Of a stretch of 64,000 nt of DNA, positions 48,270 through 60,889 are shown in pieces. The notes under the pieces were generated by a model. That model did not search any database and was not told where the DNA came from. It was given only the letters and a program-made list of their open reading frames with translations. A program made the translations under genes and the position numbers. Source of the stretch: Bigelowiella natans CCMP2755 (Eukaryota; Cercozoa; Chlorarachniophyceae). The stretch covers positions 62,001 to 126,000 of the forward strand of contig ADNK01000772.1 of NCBI GenBank assembly GCA_000320545.1. Direction: 5' to 3'. The stretch's first letter is position 1; each line of letters begins with the position of its first letter.

Positions 48270-48908
48270 ATTCCTCTTGGACCGCTATGATCAACTCTCA
48301 AGCCACAAAACAGAATGTGTTATGCATTACAATTAAATGCTGCGACAGCTAGAAATCAGTTAATTTGTCCCCGGATGTACAACACAACACCGCATTGTTC
48401 CTTCCACCGTGATACTCGCACAGCGCGCTCTCCGCCAACGGGTCGCTGAGCATGTACTTGTGGCGAGACTAGGTTGTCGCAGGTTTTTTACACAGTCCAG
48501 CACAGGCGATGAAACTGTACAAAGTGTTGTTTTGTGCAATAATTCCATGTTCCCCTTCCTTTTACATGTAGTTAACGGACACGCGTCTTGCACATAGGTT
48601 GGAGTTGAAATGGGTTTCGAGGCAGCGCTCATTCACCTTCTCCCTTTCTACCTACTTTACGAGATTTTCCTAATAAAAATATATCTTTTTGCCAGCGAGA
48701 ATCTCTACTAAAATTCAAGGACTTTTACGAGAAACGACATAAGGATCCTTGAATAAGAATGTAAGAAGGGAAGGCCGAACGCGTGCGAATGTTGTAGTTG
48801 TTGCGGAAATGGGATGATCTCTGGCATCTTGCTTAAGGTTTCCCTCCCTCAACAGAAAACATTAGAAACTGAGTAGAACTAGGACGGCAAGAAAGAAAGA
48901 GAGCGGAC
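48270..48908. other. Divergent intergenic region
   Basis: Lies between the 5' ends of the minus-strand membrane protein gene and the plus-strand half ABC transporter, so it should hold both promoters. A TGCA/GCAC-rich island is at 48300-48620. No recognisable promoter element. Confidence 0.4.
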
Positions 48909-51424
48909 ATGCGGGGCCGCCTGTGGCTCTGGGGGATCCTCTTCACTACACTGTACGCCGCAGAACCTAGGACGATCATTAATGCTCGACGTACGGCTTC
49001 AATACAAGCTAACGCCTTCGCTACGTCTCGGCGATGGAAGGACGGGGGGAGGCATGGCTTCATTTATGGTGATCGAAATGGCCGCCCCCAGGTTCGAACC
49101 CCAAAACTCGTAGTTGCGCGCCACGATGATTGCTGCGGGTGCGGCGAGGGGACAAACAGGGATACATCGATCCTGGATCGAACTACCTCGTCCGAGCACA
49201 ACCACCACCACCACCACCACCACCCCCATTCCTCGCACTCGCACTCGCATTCGCACAACCACGACCGCCACCAGCACGGCTCGCCATCTTCGCCGTCGGC
49301 CGCCGGATCCCTCGCCCTCGCAGTACAGTCTGAAGGCGGTGATCAGAAGAAGGAAGGGGAGCCCATAAGTAACCTATCGATGGTATCTGACATGATGAAG
49401 AGCCTGTGGAGGCGTGACCCTGGCCTCGCATTAACCGGATCGCTGCTATTAGTCAGCGCAAAGGCGGCCAAAATCCTCGTCCCCGTGCTCTACAAGCTGA
49501 TCTTCGATCAGATCGAGCACGTCACCACTGATGCAGTGTCAATGACGACCGCGACTCTGTTCGGGGTATCTGCGCTGGTGCTTGGCCATATGGGCGCCCG
49601 ATCTGTCGCGCAAGGCCTTCAGTCGATAAACGACGTCATCTTCGCCCGCTCAGTCCAAACTGTCACTCGCGATCTAGGCCGAAGGTATAACCATTATTGC
49701 CACCAGCTCCTGAATAAAGAAAGGGAAGGGGGGGGGGGGAGTTGAGAAGCCCGCACAATCTATGGGTTTCCTCATATTCTCTTGCAACTGTCAGGTCGCT
49801 GTCGCGGCTGCTGGCGCTTGATGCCAGCTTCTACACGAACGCAAACGTCGGAGCGATGACGCGTGTTGTAGAACGTGGTATGCGCGCCACGCAAACCGTC
49901 CTCAGTCGGCTCTTCATGCACCTTGTTCCGCAGTTTGTCGAGCTTACGATCGTAGCGTACATAATCTATCTGAAGGCAGGTAATTGCAGCATGTTCTCCA
50001 ACGATGTATAGTTGGAAAAGAGGAAAGGAGGTTATATAGGAAAGGAAGAGAGAGAGGGGGGAGGACTGATGTTACTGGTTCTCGTCGTGAGGAGAATGTG
50101 CTTTGGATCAATGATGCCAATTAATATTTGCAGGCGTAGCAATGGCAGCGGGTGCAGTCGCCACTGTGACCGCTTACGCCGCTTTTACCCTCGCCACAGT
50201 GAAGAAAAGGAATGTATTCTTGCGGGAGATGAACGTACAGGACAATCAAGCGACCGGGCGCGTACTTGAGACACTTCTAAACTATGAGGTGGTGTGGTAA
50301 GGTGGTAGGGGGGGGTGGGGGAAGCGGTTTAAATCGGTTTAAATCTTCCTCATCCAGAAATATCGAAATCAGCGATAAAGGCGTTGTTCTACTCACCCTC
50401 CTTGGGCCCTTTGATCATTCCTCCTCCTCCTCCTCTTCCTTCTCTTGCTCTTCCATCTGCACACAGTTTTCACATCATTGTGATTTATCTGCACAGTACC
50501 AAACAACAGCATACTCTCTCCTCTCTACAGGTAGTCAACTCTTTCAACCGGCAGGAGCACCAAATAGACTCATACGATAAGACCCTGCAGCAGTATCAAA
50601 AGGCACAGCGGGGTTCCCTCCGGCAGCTCGCACTCCTTAACTTTGGCCAAAGAACGATCGAAGCGGTTGGACAGGGGGCGCTGCTCCTCCGCACAGCCCT
50701 TCTCGTTTCAACTGGAGCGATGACTATTGGGGACTTGCTCATGGTGTGTTGTTGTTGTTGTTGTTGTTGTTGTTGCTCTTCTTCTTCTTGCTCTTCTTCT
50801 TGTTGTTGCGACGACGACGACGTGTGTGCTTGTGCGTCTGTTTTCTTTCTTCTTTTAATTTCAATCTTTGAGGAAGATTTTAGAACCATCGTTATCGGTC
50901 ATACCATGTATTCATTTTCCCCTTCCTCCTCCCCCTCCTCTTACCCCTCCTCTCCCTCCACCCTATCATAATTGTCGCTGTTTGCATCGTTCCAGGTCAA
51001 CGCATTACTGGCGCAGTTGATGGGGCCCCTAGATCATCTTGGCGCCAACTACATGCAACTCACACAAGGTTAGCCGCTCATGAACCAGAAACCAATATCT
51101 GGAAAACAATCAGTGACTAAGGAAGACATCATGGAGAGGGGGGGGACGCAGTAATAAATGTGAGGGTGTGTGGCTGCTGGCGCTGATGTGAATATTGATC
51201 TCAGTGACGTTGGTTTGATGATAGGCCTGATCGAAGGAAAAGAGCTATATCGTCTCATAGATACACAGACAAACGTCTCTGCTAATGCAGACTGCCCACC
51301 ACTGAAAGTAAGTAGTCATAACAACAAGCCCTCCAAGAAGAAATAGAAGAAGAAGAAGAAGAAGAAGTACTCTGCATCACTATTGAGGACATCATCGTGA
51401 TCAAGAGGAACTCACCCCCCCCGG

Positions 51425-51490
<66 letters not shown>

Positions 51491-52272
51491 CGTGTGTTCT
51501 GCTTTCCTCTCACAATTTAACCCCCTCTTTCTCCTCCCACTGTTGTGGACTGGTTAACAACAAAATACTAGGTGAAAAGCGGTACCATCGAGATAAAGAA
51601 CATCACGTTTGGATATCCAAGTTCGGCTCAAGATGCGCCATTGTTTCAGGGTTTTGATCTCACAATAGAAGGTACTACTACCCAGTAGTTTATGTAGTAA
51701 GTATTGCTAGCAGCGGGAGGAGGAGGTGATAGAGGAGGAGGAGGAGGAGGAGGAGGAGGAGGAGGAGGCTGTTTCCGGCAATAGTGATGAAGACAACGAT
51801 GACAAAAGAAATGGCGGGATTGTAGCTGTCTCTTACTTGATGAACATGCAGTGTACAAACACGTCCTAATCACATCCACAAAAACGATAACAAAACTAAT
51901 GATAATGATGATAATGAATACTAACAAATACAAAAGGTGGTAAGACCATCGGGATCGTAGGAGAGAGCGGATGTGGCAAATCAACACTCTCGCGACTGCT
52001 GACACGGTTCTACGACGTCCAAGGAGGGAAGATCCTCGTGGACGAGCAGGACATCTCGAAAGACGTGTCGCTTGCATCTGTTCGCCACGCAATCACTACG
52101 GTATCACAAGACACAAAGCTTTTCAACGAGGACATTCTCTCCAATCTCAAGTGAGTTTGAGTAGTAACTGCTATTTGTGTAGTAGTAGTAGTAGTAGTGA
52201 GTCGTAGCAGCAGCAGCAGCAGCAGCAGCAGCGGATGTTGCGATGACGTCCTGGTAAAACAACAACGACAAT

Positions 52273-52306
<34 letters not shown>

Positions 52307-53477
52307 GATACGGTGCTCCAGATGCGTCCAACGAGGACGTAGAGCGAGTAACGGAGAAGGTTCAGCTCTCAGAAGACATCAAAGCGATGGATGGAGGCTA
52401 TGAAACGGTGGTAGGGGACCGAGGCTCAAGGCTATCAGGAGGACAGCGACAGAGAGCTGGGCTAGGACGTGCACTGTTGAAGAATCCTGATATTTTAATA
52501 TGTGATGAAGTTACTGGTGCTTTGGACGTAGGTAATCAGTAGAAGGAGTAGTAGTGGTAGTAGATTGTGGTAGTAGTAGTAGTAGTTGTTGTTGTTGTTG
52601 TTGTTGCTGCTGCTTTGGACGTAGGTAATAAGTAGTAGGAGGAGTAGCGGTAGTATATTGTGGTGGTGGTAGTGGTAGTGGTAGTAGTAGTAGGAGGAGG
52701 AGTAGTAGTGGTGGCAGAGCAGCGAATCAAAAAGTCTAATGTCAGAAGAGAAGAAACCAAAAAGAGATGGTAGTAATGAGCCATCGATTTCATTTACTGC
52801 TATCATGCCCGCACGATGTTTGTGCGATGAATTTTAGGCACGGAATCCCGTGTGATGCAGTCGCTCTATGAGATGAGGAAAGGAAGGACGACCGTGGTCA
52901 TCGCTCATAGACTCGCAACTGTTAAGGAGGCTGATGAGATCATTGTGATGAAGGCTGGCAAGATCGCCGAGAGAGGTTGGTGAGGGCGTGCTGTCATCGG
53001 ATGGGGAGGGGAGGATTCCGATGATGACGAATTGGTGATAGTGTGCAGCAACTGTTGTTATTTCAAAAAACCTTCTCCTTCTCCTTTCTTCTCCTTCTTC
53101 TTCTTCTTCTTCTTCTTCTTCGGTCTCTAGGTTCTCACCTCGAGTTGACGAGTCGTCCAGATTCACTGTACAGCGCGATGTGGAAGCAACAACTGCAGGA
53201 AGGAGGCTCCGAGCACACGCATGATCATCATCATCACCACCACCACCATCACTACCACCACCACCACCATGACGAACACGAGGAAGATCATCTCCAACAA
53301 GAAATCTCTTCGTGGGGGGGGGGGGGCATAATCATTGTGGATGTGGTCATGGCCATTGATGTTCCGAATAGTGTTACAATAGCTTTACTCCTCTACATAC
53401 ACGAGTATAGCTGCAAGATGGAGACACAGATGATACATTATTTTGAGGACGAGGGAGAACTACAAAGAAGAAAGTAG
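48909..53477 (+). CDS. ATM1/ABCB7/HMT1-type half ABC transporter, His-rich ends
   Basis: Eleven exons in perfect phase, 835 residues: 48909-49684, 49795-49979, 50134-50288, 50531-50743, 50996-51068, 51225-51307, 51572-51671, 51937-52150, 52308-52531, 52838-52975, 53131-53477. It starts with a hydrophobic leader ([18 protein letters not shown]) and a basic stretch. A His-rich segment (residues about 97-123) follows, then a six-helix domain with ATM1-family landmarks: [35 protein letters not shown] and [11 protein letters not shown]. The ATPase domain has Walker [10 protein letters not shown]-loop [14 protein letters not shown], signature LSGGQRQR, Walker [13 protein letters not shown] and VIAHRLATV. 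The C terminus has a second His cluster. This family exports glutathione-linked or metal-related substrates from mitochondria or vacuoles. The leader leaves mitochondrion, plastid and endomembrane open. A 13-G run at 53315-53327 makes the last 50 residues frame-uncertain. Confidence 0.9.
49198..49280 (+). repeat. (CAC)n-derived His-coding tract
   Basis: A CAC-rich tract in exon 1 of the half ABC transporter, followed by alternating CAC/TCG and CAC/AAC codons, is read in frame as His interleaved with Ser, Asn and Asp. The mixture of codons shows it is more than a pure trinucleotide expansion. Confidence 0.8.
52521..52635 (+). repeat. Duplicated exon end with splice donor
   Basis: The sequence GCTTTGGACGTAGGTAATCA, spanning the end of exon 9 of the half ABC transporter and its donor (GTAATC at 52532), recurs about 92 bases downstream inside the intron as GCTTTGGACGTAGGTAATAA. 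Both copies are followed by GTAG-rich repeat, so a repeat-mediated local duplication is likely. The upstream donor keeps phase. Confidence 0.8.
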
Positions 53478-54613
53478 TATTATATCTGCATGATGATAAC
53501 ATTACAAGTCATTGAAGTAGCATACCACACAATGCTACCAGCTAATCGTGGCCTAAATCCACAGCGAAATGATGTGGCTAACTATTTCCGTATAGCGCCG
53601 TATGTACATTGAATAACACACACACACACACACACACTAGACACTGACTAGTGATAATACATATGCTTAAATGGGCCTAACTACTAATCGTGAATTATGT
53701 TTATCATTTACAACGCTAGCTACAATCACATCGTATCATTATGCACCCTTCTCATTATTACAGCACATGTTGTTCTGCTTGCATTAGCCACCTGCCGCGT
53801 GCCTATTCACCGCGGTACTTGGCCCAGTTGTTTTTTAATTCATGATTCATTCATTATACAGCGCTAGTAGTACAAAAGCAAAAATGCGTCAGCACACGTA
53901 AACGCTAGCACGTGCGTGAACATGTTTTTTGAAGCTAGCTAGCTAGCAGCACTTATTGTATGGGCGCATTGTGTTTGCGTACGCTTCCATGTTTTTAGTA
54001 ACTCAATTCGGGCATGGATTACTACTAGTACCGCTGCGACTGCTATTGCTACTATTACTACTACTTTGATGGCAACTACAGCATTACACTCACAGTGATG
54101 AAACAGGTGCATAACAAGTGTGCTAATAGCCCGCAGGATGATGACTGGATGTGGCGAATGGCGGGCACATCTGTACATTTTTCGGGCCCGAATCCTCCTT
54201 GCAGATGAACATGATGGAAATCAATTCTGGCTCCACGCGCTCGAATTACGACGACAAGGAAGAATCCAATAAGCGCCGTTCAGTTGAGGAGAATAGTAAG
54301 AGGCACCGACGACTACGACTGCCTACCTGTCCTATTATTCGTCGTTAAGCTGTATTTCCATCTTTTCAATCCCCCCGTCGAGCATGATTCGGTTCAAATC
54401 GCCCAAATCATCGCCTACCATGATTACGAAAAAATGGTACACCAAAAATAATATGTGCTGGTGGTTAGAATATGATGCCACTCAAAAACAAACAAGCAGC
54501 TTTTGTTCGCCAGTACAGCAGCAGCGCCGAAGCATCGTAGCTTCTAATTGTTTCGTGATAGTCCCCGTCACTATGCCCATGGCTGTTGTTGTTGTTGTTG
54601 TTGCTATCGTCTC
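53478..54613. other. Intergenic, TGCA-rich in part
   Basis: A (CA)n tract at 53612-53637 and a GCTAGC/CACGTG-rich island at 53700-54000. A plus-strand frame at 54151-54348 (SNKRRSVEENSKRHRRLR near its end) is basic but unsupported. It lies between the 3' ends of two convergent genes. Confidence 0.4.
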
Positions 54614-54733
54614 TTACTCATTATTACCAAACTTCTGATCATCGACGGCGCCTTGATCATCAATAGAATACGTGATGCCGCTGTCGTCATCGTCATCATA
54701 CGCCACGTTCCAGTAAGTTGTTATCTGACGCGC

Positions 54734-54769
<36 letters not shown>

Positions 54770-55575
54770 GTTAAGTGCCTATGAAGTTTACAAGAAACTA
54801 GTAGTGGTGGTGGTGGTGGTGATGAAGTAGTAGTAGTAGTAGAAGAAGAAGAAGAAGAAGAAGAAGAAGAAGAAGAAAGAGAAGGAGGTTTCAAGCAGAT
54901 GTCACCACTACCTCTCGATCTTGCGCTGCGCGTTGTTTTTCAGCATCTAAAGAGAGAACGCTGATGACGCATGTTATCATTCCGAGGGCAAAGCACACGC
55001 CCTTGAGAATGCTTAAACGAGCCCAAAGCTGGTAGAGCGACATTCCTAGCACATGAATCACAGCAGTCATCATCATCGTCATCATCATCTTCTTCTTCCT
55101 AATACTACAAGTACTCGCTACTACTACTACAACTACTACCTGAGACTACGACGAGGAGGGTGCGTGCTACTGTGTAGACAGGGACCACCTGATAAAGTAA
55201 AATAAGTAAAAATATCAATACACAGAACCACCTGATAAAATAAATAAATGAAAATATCAATACACATATACATATATGTTATAGGCGTGTTAGGTATATG
55301 AGCATGCGTATATCATCAACTTCCCCCTCCTGCAACAAGATTCCATGGTGAACATTGAGACGTTTTTAAGTAACAACAACAACAACAACAACAACAACAA
55401 CTGTTTCCCTTCCTTCTCTCTCTTACCGTGAGCGAGTCATGACGCCGCAGCCCCTCATTGAGCGACGTAATCGTTAGTATTTGGAATAAACCCCACCTGT
55501 ACCGACGAGAACGCCCCACCGTGAGTACTCATACACACTTCTTATCGTTACTACCATTATTATTATAATTATCAT

Positions 55576-55607
<32 letters not shown>

Positions 55608-56376
55608 GAAGACTCACAAATATGAGGATAGAGACAACGAAAACGACAACAAATGCGCCAAGCCCAGGGTATTCCACGTATCATCGCCTTTAAACGATAG
55701 CTGTGATAACAAAGCTACCAACCTACCCCATCAAATATCCGTAAGGTCCAAAGTGCTCAAACTCGTCGGAATTGGATGGCGACGTGATTGTAGTCTGCAC
55801 TATCAGCAGTACCACTGTGGACAAGAAGATAATAAATATAAGAGAACTCATCGCTCTCATCAGCGAAAATGCATAAAAACACAGCATCAGTCGTCAACCA
55901 GCCACCTTTGGAAAGCGTAATGGTGAGAGAGGCCATGCACGCACTGTAGATCGATCGGCGCCATTGCAGTATGAACAGAAGGGGGGGGGGGTCAGAAAGA
56001 GGAGGAAGACCAGATAAGGTTATAGATGATGAAAAGGAAAGCTCATTCCGCACATGCTACGTCCACTCCGATTCATAGCAAATACGACGAGACCAAAGAA
56101 ATAGTATCAAGTGTGATAACAAAAATCATGAGAAGAAGAAGAAGAAAAAGAAGAAGAAGAAGAAGAGAAGAAAAGGCGCCGGTAAGAACGCAATAATAAC
56201 ATGTTACTACTTATAATACCACCTCATTAGGCCGAACATGATGCCAGGAGTATTGGATCTAAGATGCGACAGAGGGAAGAACAAAATACAAAAGAGGGAG
56301 GAGGACGACGAGGAGGAGGCAGCTCATGTATGTTCCCAAGCACATCATATCTTCACTCTATTTTCCACCAGAGACA

Positions 56377-56407
<31 letters not shown>

Positions 56408-57567
56408 TATTGCTCATCTGATCATTCGCAACATCAGCACTACAACCACCACTGCAAGCAGCAGCCTATTATTATTATTATTATTGTTATTATTATTTAT
56501 TATGATCATCATTATCATAATTACACCTGCCATAGCCTGTCAGGGAGGGATAGTAGCTGCTCGCAACGATATACAGCAAAGATACGAAAGCGCAACCAAT
56601 CTGATAGGTTTGACCATATACGAGTAGAAAGAGAAGGGAGAGCGGGATATGATACTACAATGATGAGCATGATATAATGTGTGTGTGTGTGTGTGTGTGT
56701 GTGTTGCAATTCGTAATTCATGATTCTCTCTTTGTCTTGTGTCATCATCATCATCATCATCCTCATGATGCCGCTGCTATTCACACGTGGTAGTATATCC
56801 CTCTCACCTGGAATGAGAACGCCAAAACAAACCTGATAAGGACAAGTGAGTAAGTGCGGCAGCGGGGGGATATATCGACGACTCAATAGCAGGTTATGCT
56901 TGATGGATGTTGTGAGACAACGAGCGATCATCAGGATCTTGTGCATGTTGTATCCCATCATCATCATCATCATCTTCTTCTTCTTCTTCTTCTCTCTCAC
57001 CCTATTTGTGTGATGAGTTGGCTAAGATGACCCACGTCATAAACTTGATTGGAGTCCAAGCTGCCATTAATACGGAGGGGGGGGGGAGGGGGAGAAGGAG
57101 GATATCGTACATAATGATGATGAAGTTGAGTCATTTGGTCGCTGTGTGCGTTGATCTTGCTCAACCACACCATTCGATGATACTATTGACGATTTTCCAT
57201 CCTAGGGTCGGTTATTAATTAATGGCAAAACAACACTCTATCACCTCGGGGCCGAGATGAGGACAACGACCGTGCCCATCACCATGCAGGCAGTCCTTGG
57301 ACAAACGTCGTGGGTCGCAAGAAGAAGAAAGAAGGAGTAGTAGAAGTAGTAGTAGAATATAGCAGAAGTAGCATAGTGAGCGATCATCCTCACGATACTC
57401 AACTTGAGGAACAGAAGAAGCTATAGAAGGAGAAGGGTGACAACGATGATGAGTGCTATAATAAGAATAAGAACAAGAATAATAATAATAATATAATAAT
57501 AAAAATAATAATAGAGGAGAAGACGAGGAGGACAACTCTTCAGAGATGGGAGAGAGAATTCCTTCTC

Positions 57568-57615
<48 letters not shown>

Positions 57616-58152
57616 TGTGTGCGCGTGTATGTATGTATGTATGTGTGGGACCCCATCAGGTCGCTTCTCGTGAACTTTTCGTTGAATAGAACATATGCGG
57701 AGAGCTTTGATGATACAGCATTGGACAAACGTTGGCAACGACAACGACGATGACGATGTAGGCAAGAATACGAAATCATGATTCTCGATTGGTAAGTAAG
57801 CACATGAATGCATAAGCAACAATCAATGGACGAGGGGAGGAGCTGGCAGCGACAAAGACGGAAGGAGAGAGAGAGGTACTACGAGAATCGGTGAGTGTTC
57901 CATCATCATCATCATCATCATCATCGTCATCGTCGTCTTCGCTGTGACATGATGGAATTTGTTGTATGCATTTGTATGCATTTGTACGTATTGTTGTTGT
58001 ATTACATCTTTTTACACGTCGAAACATGGGTGTTTTGTGGTTGTGTGTGTGTGTGTGCTTGATTTCAACTTTTGGAGAGCAAAAGCACAATATACATGAT
58101 ACTAGTTAATATTACCGCATTGGCTACAAATGCGAAGTTGGAAGCAGTTGCC
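54614..58152 (-). CDS. NIPA/DUF803-like transporter, 5' end incomplete
   Basis: The 3' exons join well: 55906-55943 (ACMASLTITLSK), 55727-55814 (VLLIVQTTITSPSNS ... FGPYGYLM), one around 55619-55690 with uncertain frame, 55427-55496 (WGLFQILTITSLNEGLRRHD), 55140-55188 (VVPVYTVARTLLVVVS), 54912-55045 (GMSLYQLWARLSILKGVCF; ALGMITCVISVLSL) and 54614-54724 (acidic tail, TAA). The pattern Q..x..LNxAL...D...VVPVYxV....LxVxSG, then a Gly-rich last helix, matches NIPA magnesium transporters. Upstream pieces fit the same family: VMATASNFAFVANAVILTS (58076-58152), ILAYIVIVVVVANVCPML (about 57690-57770), ACMVMGTVVVLISAPE (from 57245) and AFVSLLYIVASSYYP (about 56550-56600). Exon phases in this half were not all resolved, and the start codon was not found. 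Family function: Mg2+ or other divalent cation movement across membranes. Confidence 0.55.
57571..57610. repeat. (TC)n microsatellite in intron
   Basis: A long (TC)n array within the NIPA-like gene region, read as GA on the coding strand, followed by GTGTGT and (TATG)n. Confidence 0.9.
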
Positions 58153-60364
58153 ATAACCTTAGTGGGTGAGGAAGAATGACGAGGATGATGAGGAGGAGGA
58201 GGAGGAAGGAGAGGGTGGTGGTGGTGATGGGATTTGGGGAACAAAACCGGTATAGATGATGACACCCCAGCTTGTCATTATTGCTACTACTACTTCTACA
58301 ACTACTAGCACTAGCACTAGTACTACCGTCTGCGTGCAAAAGTAGAGAGCCAACGATTCGAGAAGCTGACCAACTACGAACACCTTTAGTAGTATATGTC
58401 ATCAAGGATGGAGATGGAAATGGAGATGGAGATGGAGGGAGAGGGAGAGGGGGAGGAGGAGAGGGAGAAACATGTGCTGCTGCTGCTGCCGGTGGTGGTG
58501 GTGGCGGTGATGACGTTGCAACCTCATCATCATTTTCACACTTGTCATTCTCAAAACATAGTAGCGTGGTAATCATCATCAGGTGAATGAATGTAAGGTT
58601 TAAAATACTAGGTGTTATGTGTTGTTGTTACCAGGAAGGCGCCCCACCAGCAACCTTTACCCGAAGCACAGGGTAAAGACTTCCACACCTCTGTTAGTTC
58701 CTGCATGAAGGGGGGGGGGCAGAAAGAATGGTGGAATTGTTGTTACAATGAAGCTGCAATAGAGAGGAGGTGACTGAGAGTTGTAGGAGGCAGAGGCAAC
58801 ACTATTCAAGGACTTGCATCTGCCTATCAATCGGTACATTTGAATGAGGTGGATCGCTGCCAGATGAGGGAGCTGCCATCTCGCCTTCTTCCGTGTTTCT
58901 CTAATAGGACAAGCATGCTTTTATTTCAATGAAGAAGAAATTGTGTTGCGGAAGTGGTGAAAGCTAACCTGTGAAGAAGATGTTGCGGGCGACGACGAGA
59001 GTTTCATCAGATTCAATCCTGAGAAAAACAACGAACATGACACTCCTTTCAGACTACAGCTTCCACTTCACCCCAAGCAAGTCTAGCAGCAGCGTAGGTA
59101 ACGACAACAACTCAAGAACATGATGTTCGATGATCGGCAGTCAGCAATTATTCACACATATCAGCTCCATACGAAGAGAAGCATCATCATCTATGTATTT
59201 ATTTATGAATTGGTCCATGAACCAGTCAAAAAGGCAACTCGACTGTTCGTTGTTGGCATCAATGTCTATTACTACTACAACTACTACAACTACCACTACT
59301 GCTACTGCTACTACTACTGCTACTACTACTACTACTACTACCTAGTGTAGTAACGGAGGTGCCTAGGAGCTCAATGAGAACCCCTATCGCTTGATTGGGA
59401 TCCATCGGTCGTCCTGGGAGGGGGAAGGGGAGGAGGGGGGACCCTCTCCAGGGATACTGCTGGTGGTGCTGGTGGTTCTGGACAAGGTGGATCTCCTCCT
59501 TGTCCTCCTCCTCCTCCTCCTCCTCCTCCTCCTCCTCCTCCTCCTACTGGGTGTAGGGTAGAGGAATAACTCTTCTGCTCGCACAGGGGCTTACAATCCC
59601 GATGACGAAGACAGGAGGGTAAGACCTACCGAAGCATTTCTCAGACCGGACTTAAAAAATGCCCAGTTTATATAATGTACGACAACCTTATTTTACTGTT
59701 TATCACCAAAATAGCCTTGTTTTGTCATGCCGGGAAAATATCTGAGCAGAGCCTCTCGGCACATCTCGATGGAGCAGGACATACTGCGTGGAAGGAGGGA
59801 GGCCACGGCCGATGATGCTGATGACTGTGGCCGTCGCATCGTCTGCTTCGCCATCTGTCTCTACCTCAACGGTCGCACCTTGGCTGTGAAGAGGGATCAT
59901 CATCATCATCATCATCATTATCATCATCTTCTTCTTCTTGGCCAACTGGGGAGCGTCTTGTAGTCTCTCTGGTGCTATTCTCATGAAGGCTGCTTTAACG
60001 GAGGCCTTGAATAAACAAGCAACGGGTCATTAAAGTTGCACATATGCATTAAGTAGTACATGGGGAAGTATCTCGCGCCAGAAATTGACGACCCCTCCAT
60101 CTGTAGGCAAGGTAAGAACAATCATTTTGATGTTGTAATGCTTATTTGAAAGAAGAAGAAAAAGATGGTGGAGATGGTTGAGAATGATAGGCAGTGATGA
60201 TTGGTTTTCCCATTCGGAACCCTAAAAATGACTCAGTCGTTTTGAGGACTACTTTTCTTCCGCCGTTTCTGAGCCTATTACGTTAACAACTCTTCCTCCA
60301 TCTCCAAGAGGACCACCAACACCCGATCCTATCCTGTCCTATACAGGGAAACACATGATGCATC

Positions 60365-60402
<38 letters not shown>

Positions 60403-60889
60403 CAAATTTTCGGACTTGCTTCTCTTCTCATTCATCGGGAAATTTTGCAGGCCTGGCTCGTCGAGCAGGGGTCGTTATTATGATGCCACAAAGCAGCAAG
60501 GTCTGCATCTTCAATCAATGTAATAATGTTGGCACACTCATTTGACCATCTCAAAGCGCACAAATAGCCCCACAAACACACAATTACTCCTACACGTGCT
60601 GATATTTCTGTCTAATTCGTAGCACGTGGTAGGGCAACATCTTCTCCTTCCTGCTGTGTTACTACTATGGTGAGTCGATCAGAGGAAGAATGGATGGTGA
60701 CTAAGCTATATACCAACATTTCACGTATAGCTGAAAGTAGAAATGCCAAAGGAGGGTATTATAGAGACAAAAGTTATCTATGTGATATCATATCTCTAGA
60801 GGATGCTAGACTTTCCTCATGTCAAAGTTTCATCATCACACGCGGCATCATTGCACAAATTACTATTTGTTGGGGGGGGAATTAACAAT
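58153..60889. other. Repeat-rich, no firm gene
   Basis: Carries (GGA)n 58187-58205, GGAGAT repeats near 58408-58440, (TAC)n-type 59262-59342, (CTC)n 59499-59544, (CAT)n 59898-59930 and (TG)n 60367-60401. A minus-strand piece at about 58974-59015 (IESDETLVVARNIFF) may be a 5' exon of the NIPA-like gene. A plus-strand piece at 60061-60114 (MGKYLAPEIDDPSICRQ, donor GTAAGA) joins in phase to an exon after TTTTGCAG at 60450 (LARRAGVVIMMPQSSK), suggesting an unrecognised small gene. Confidence 0.35.
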
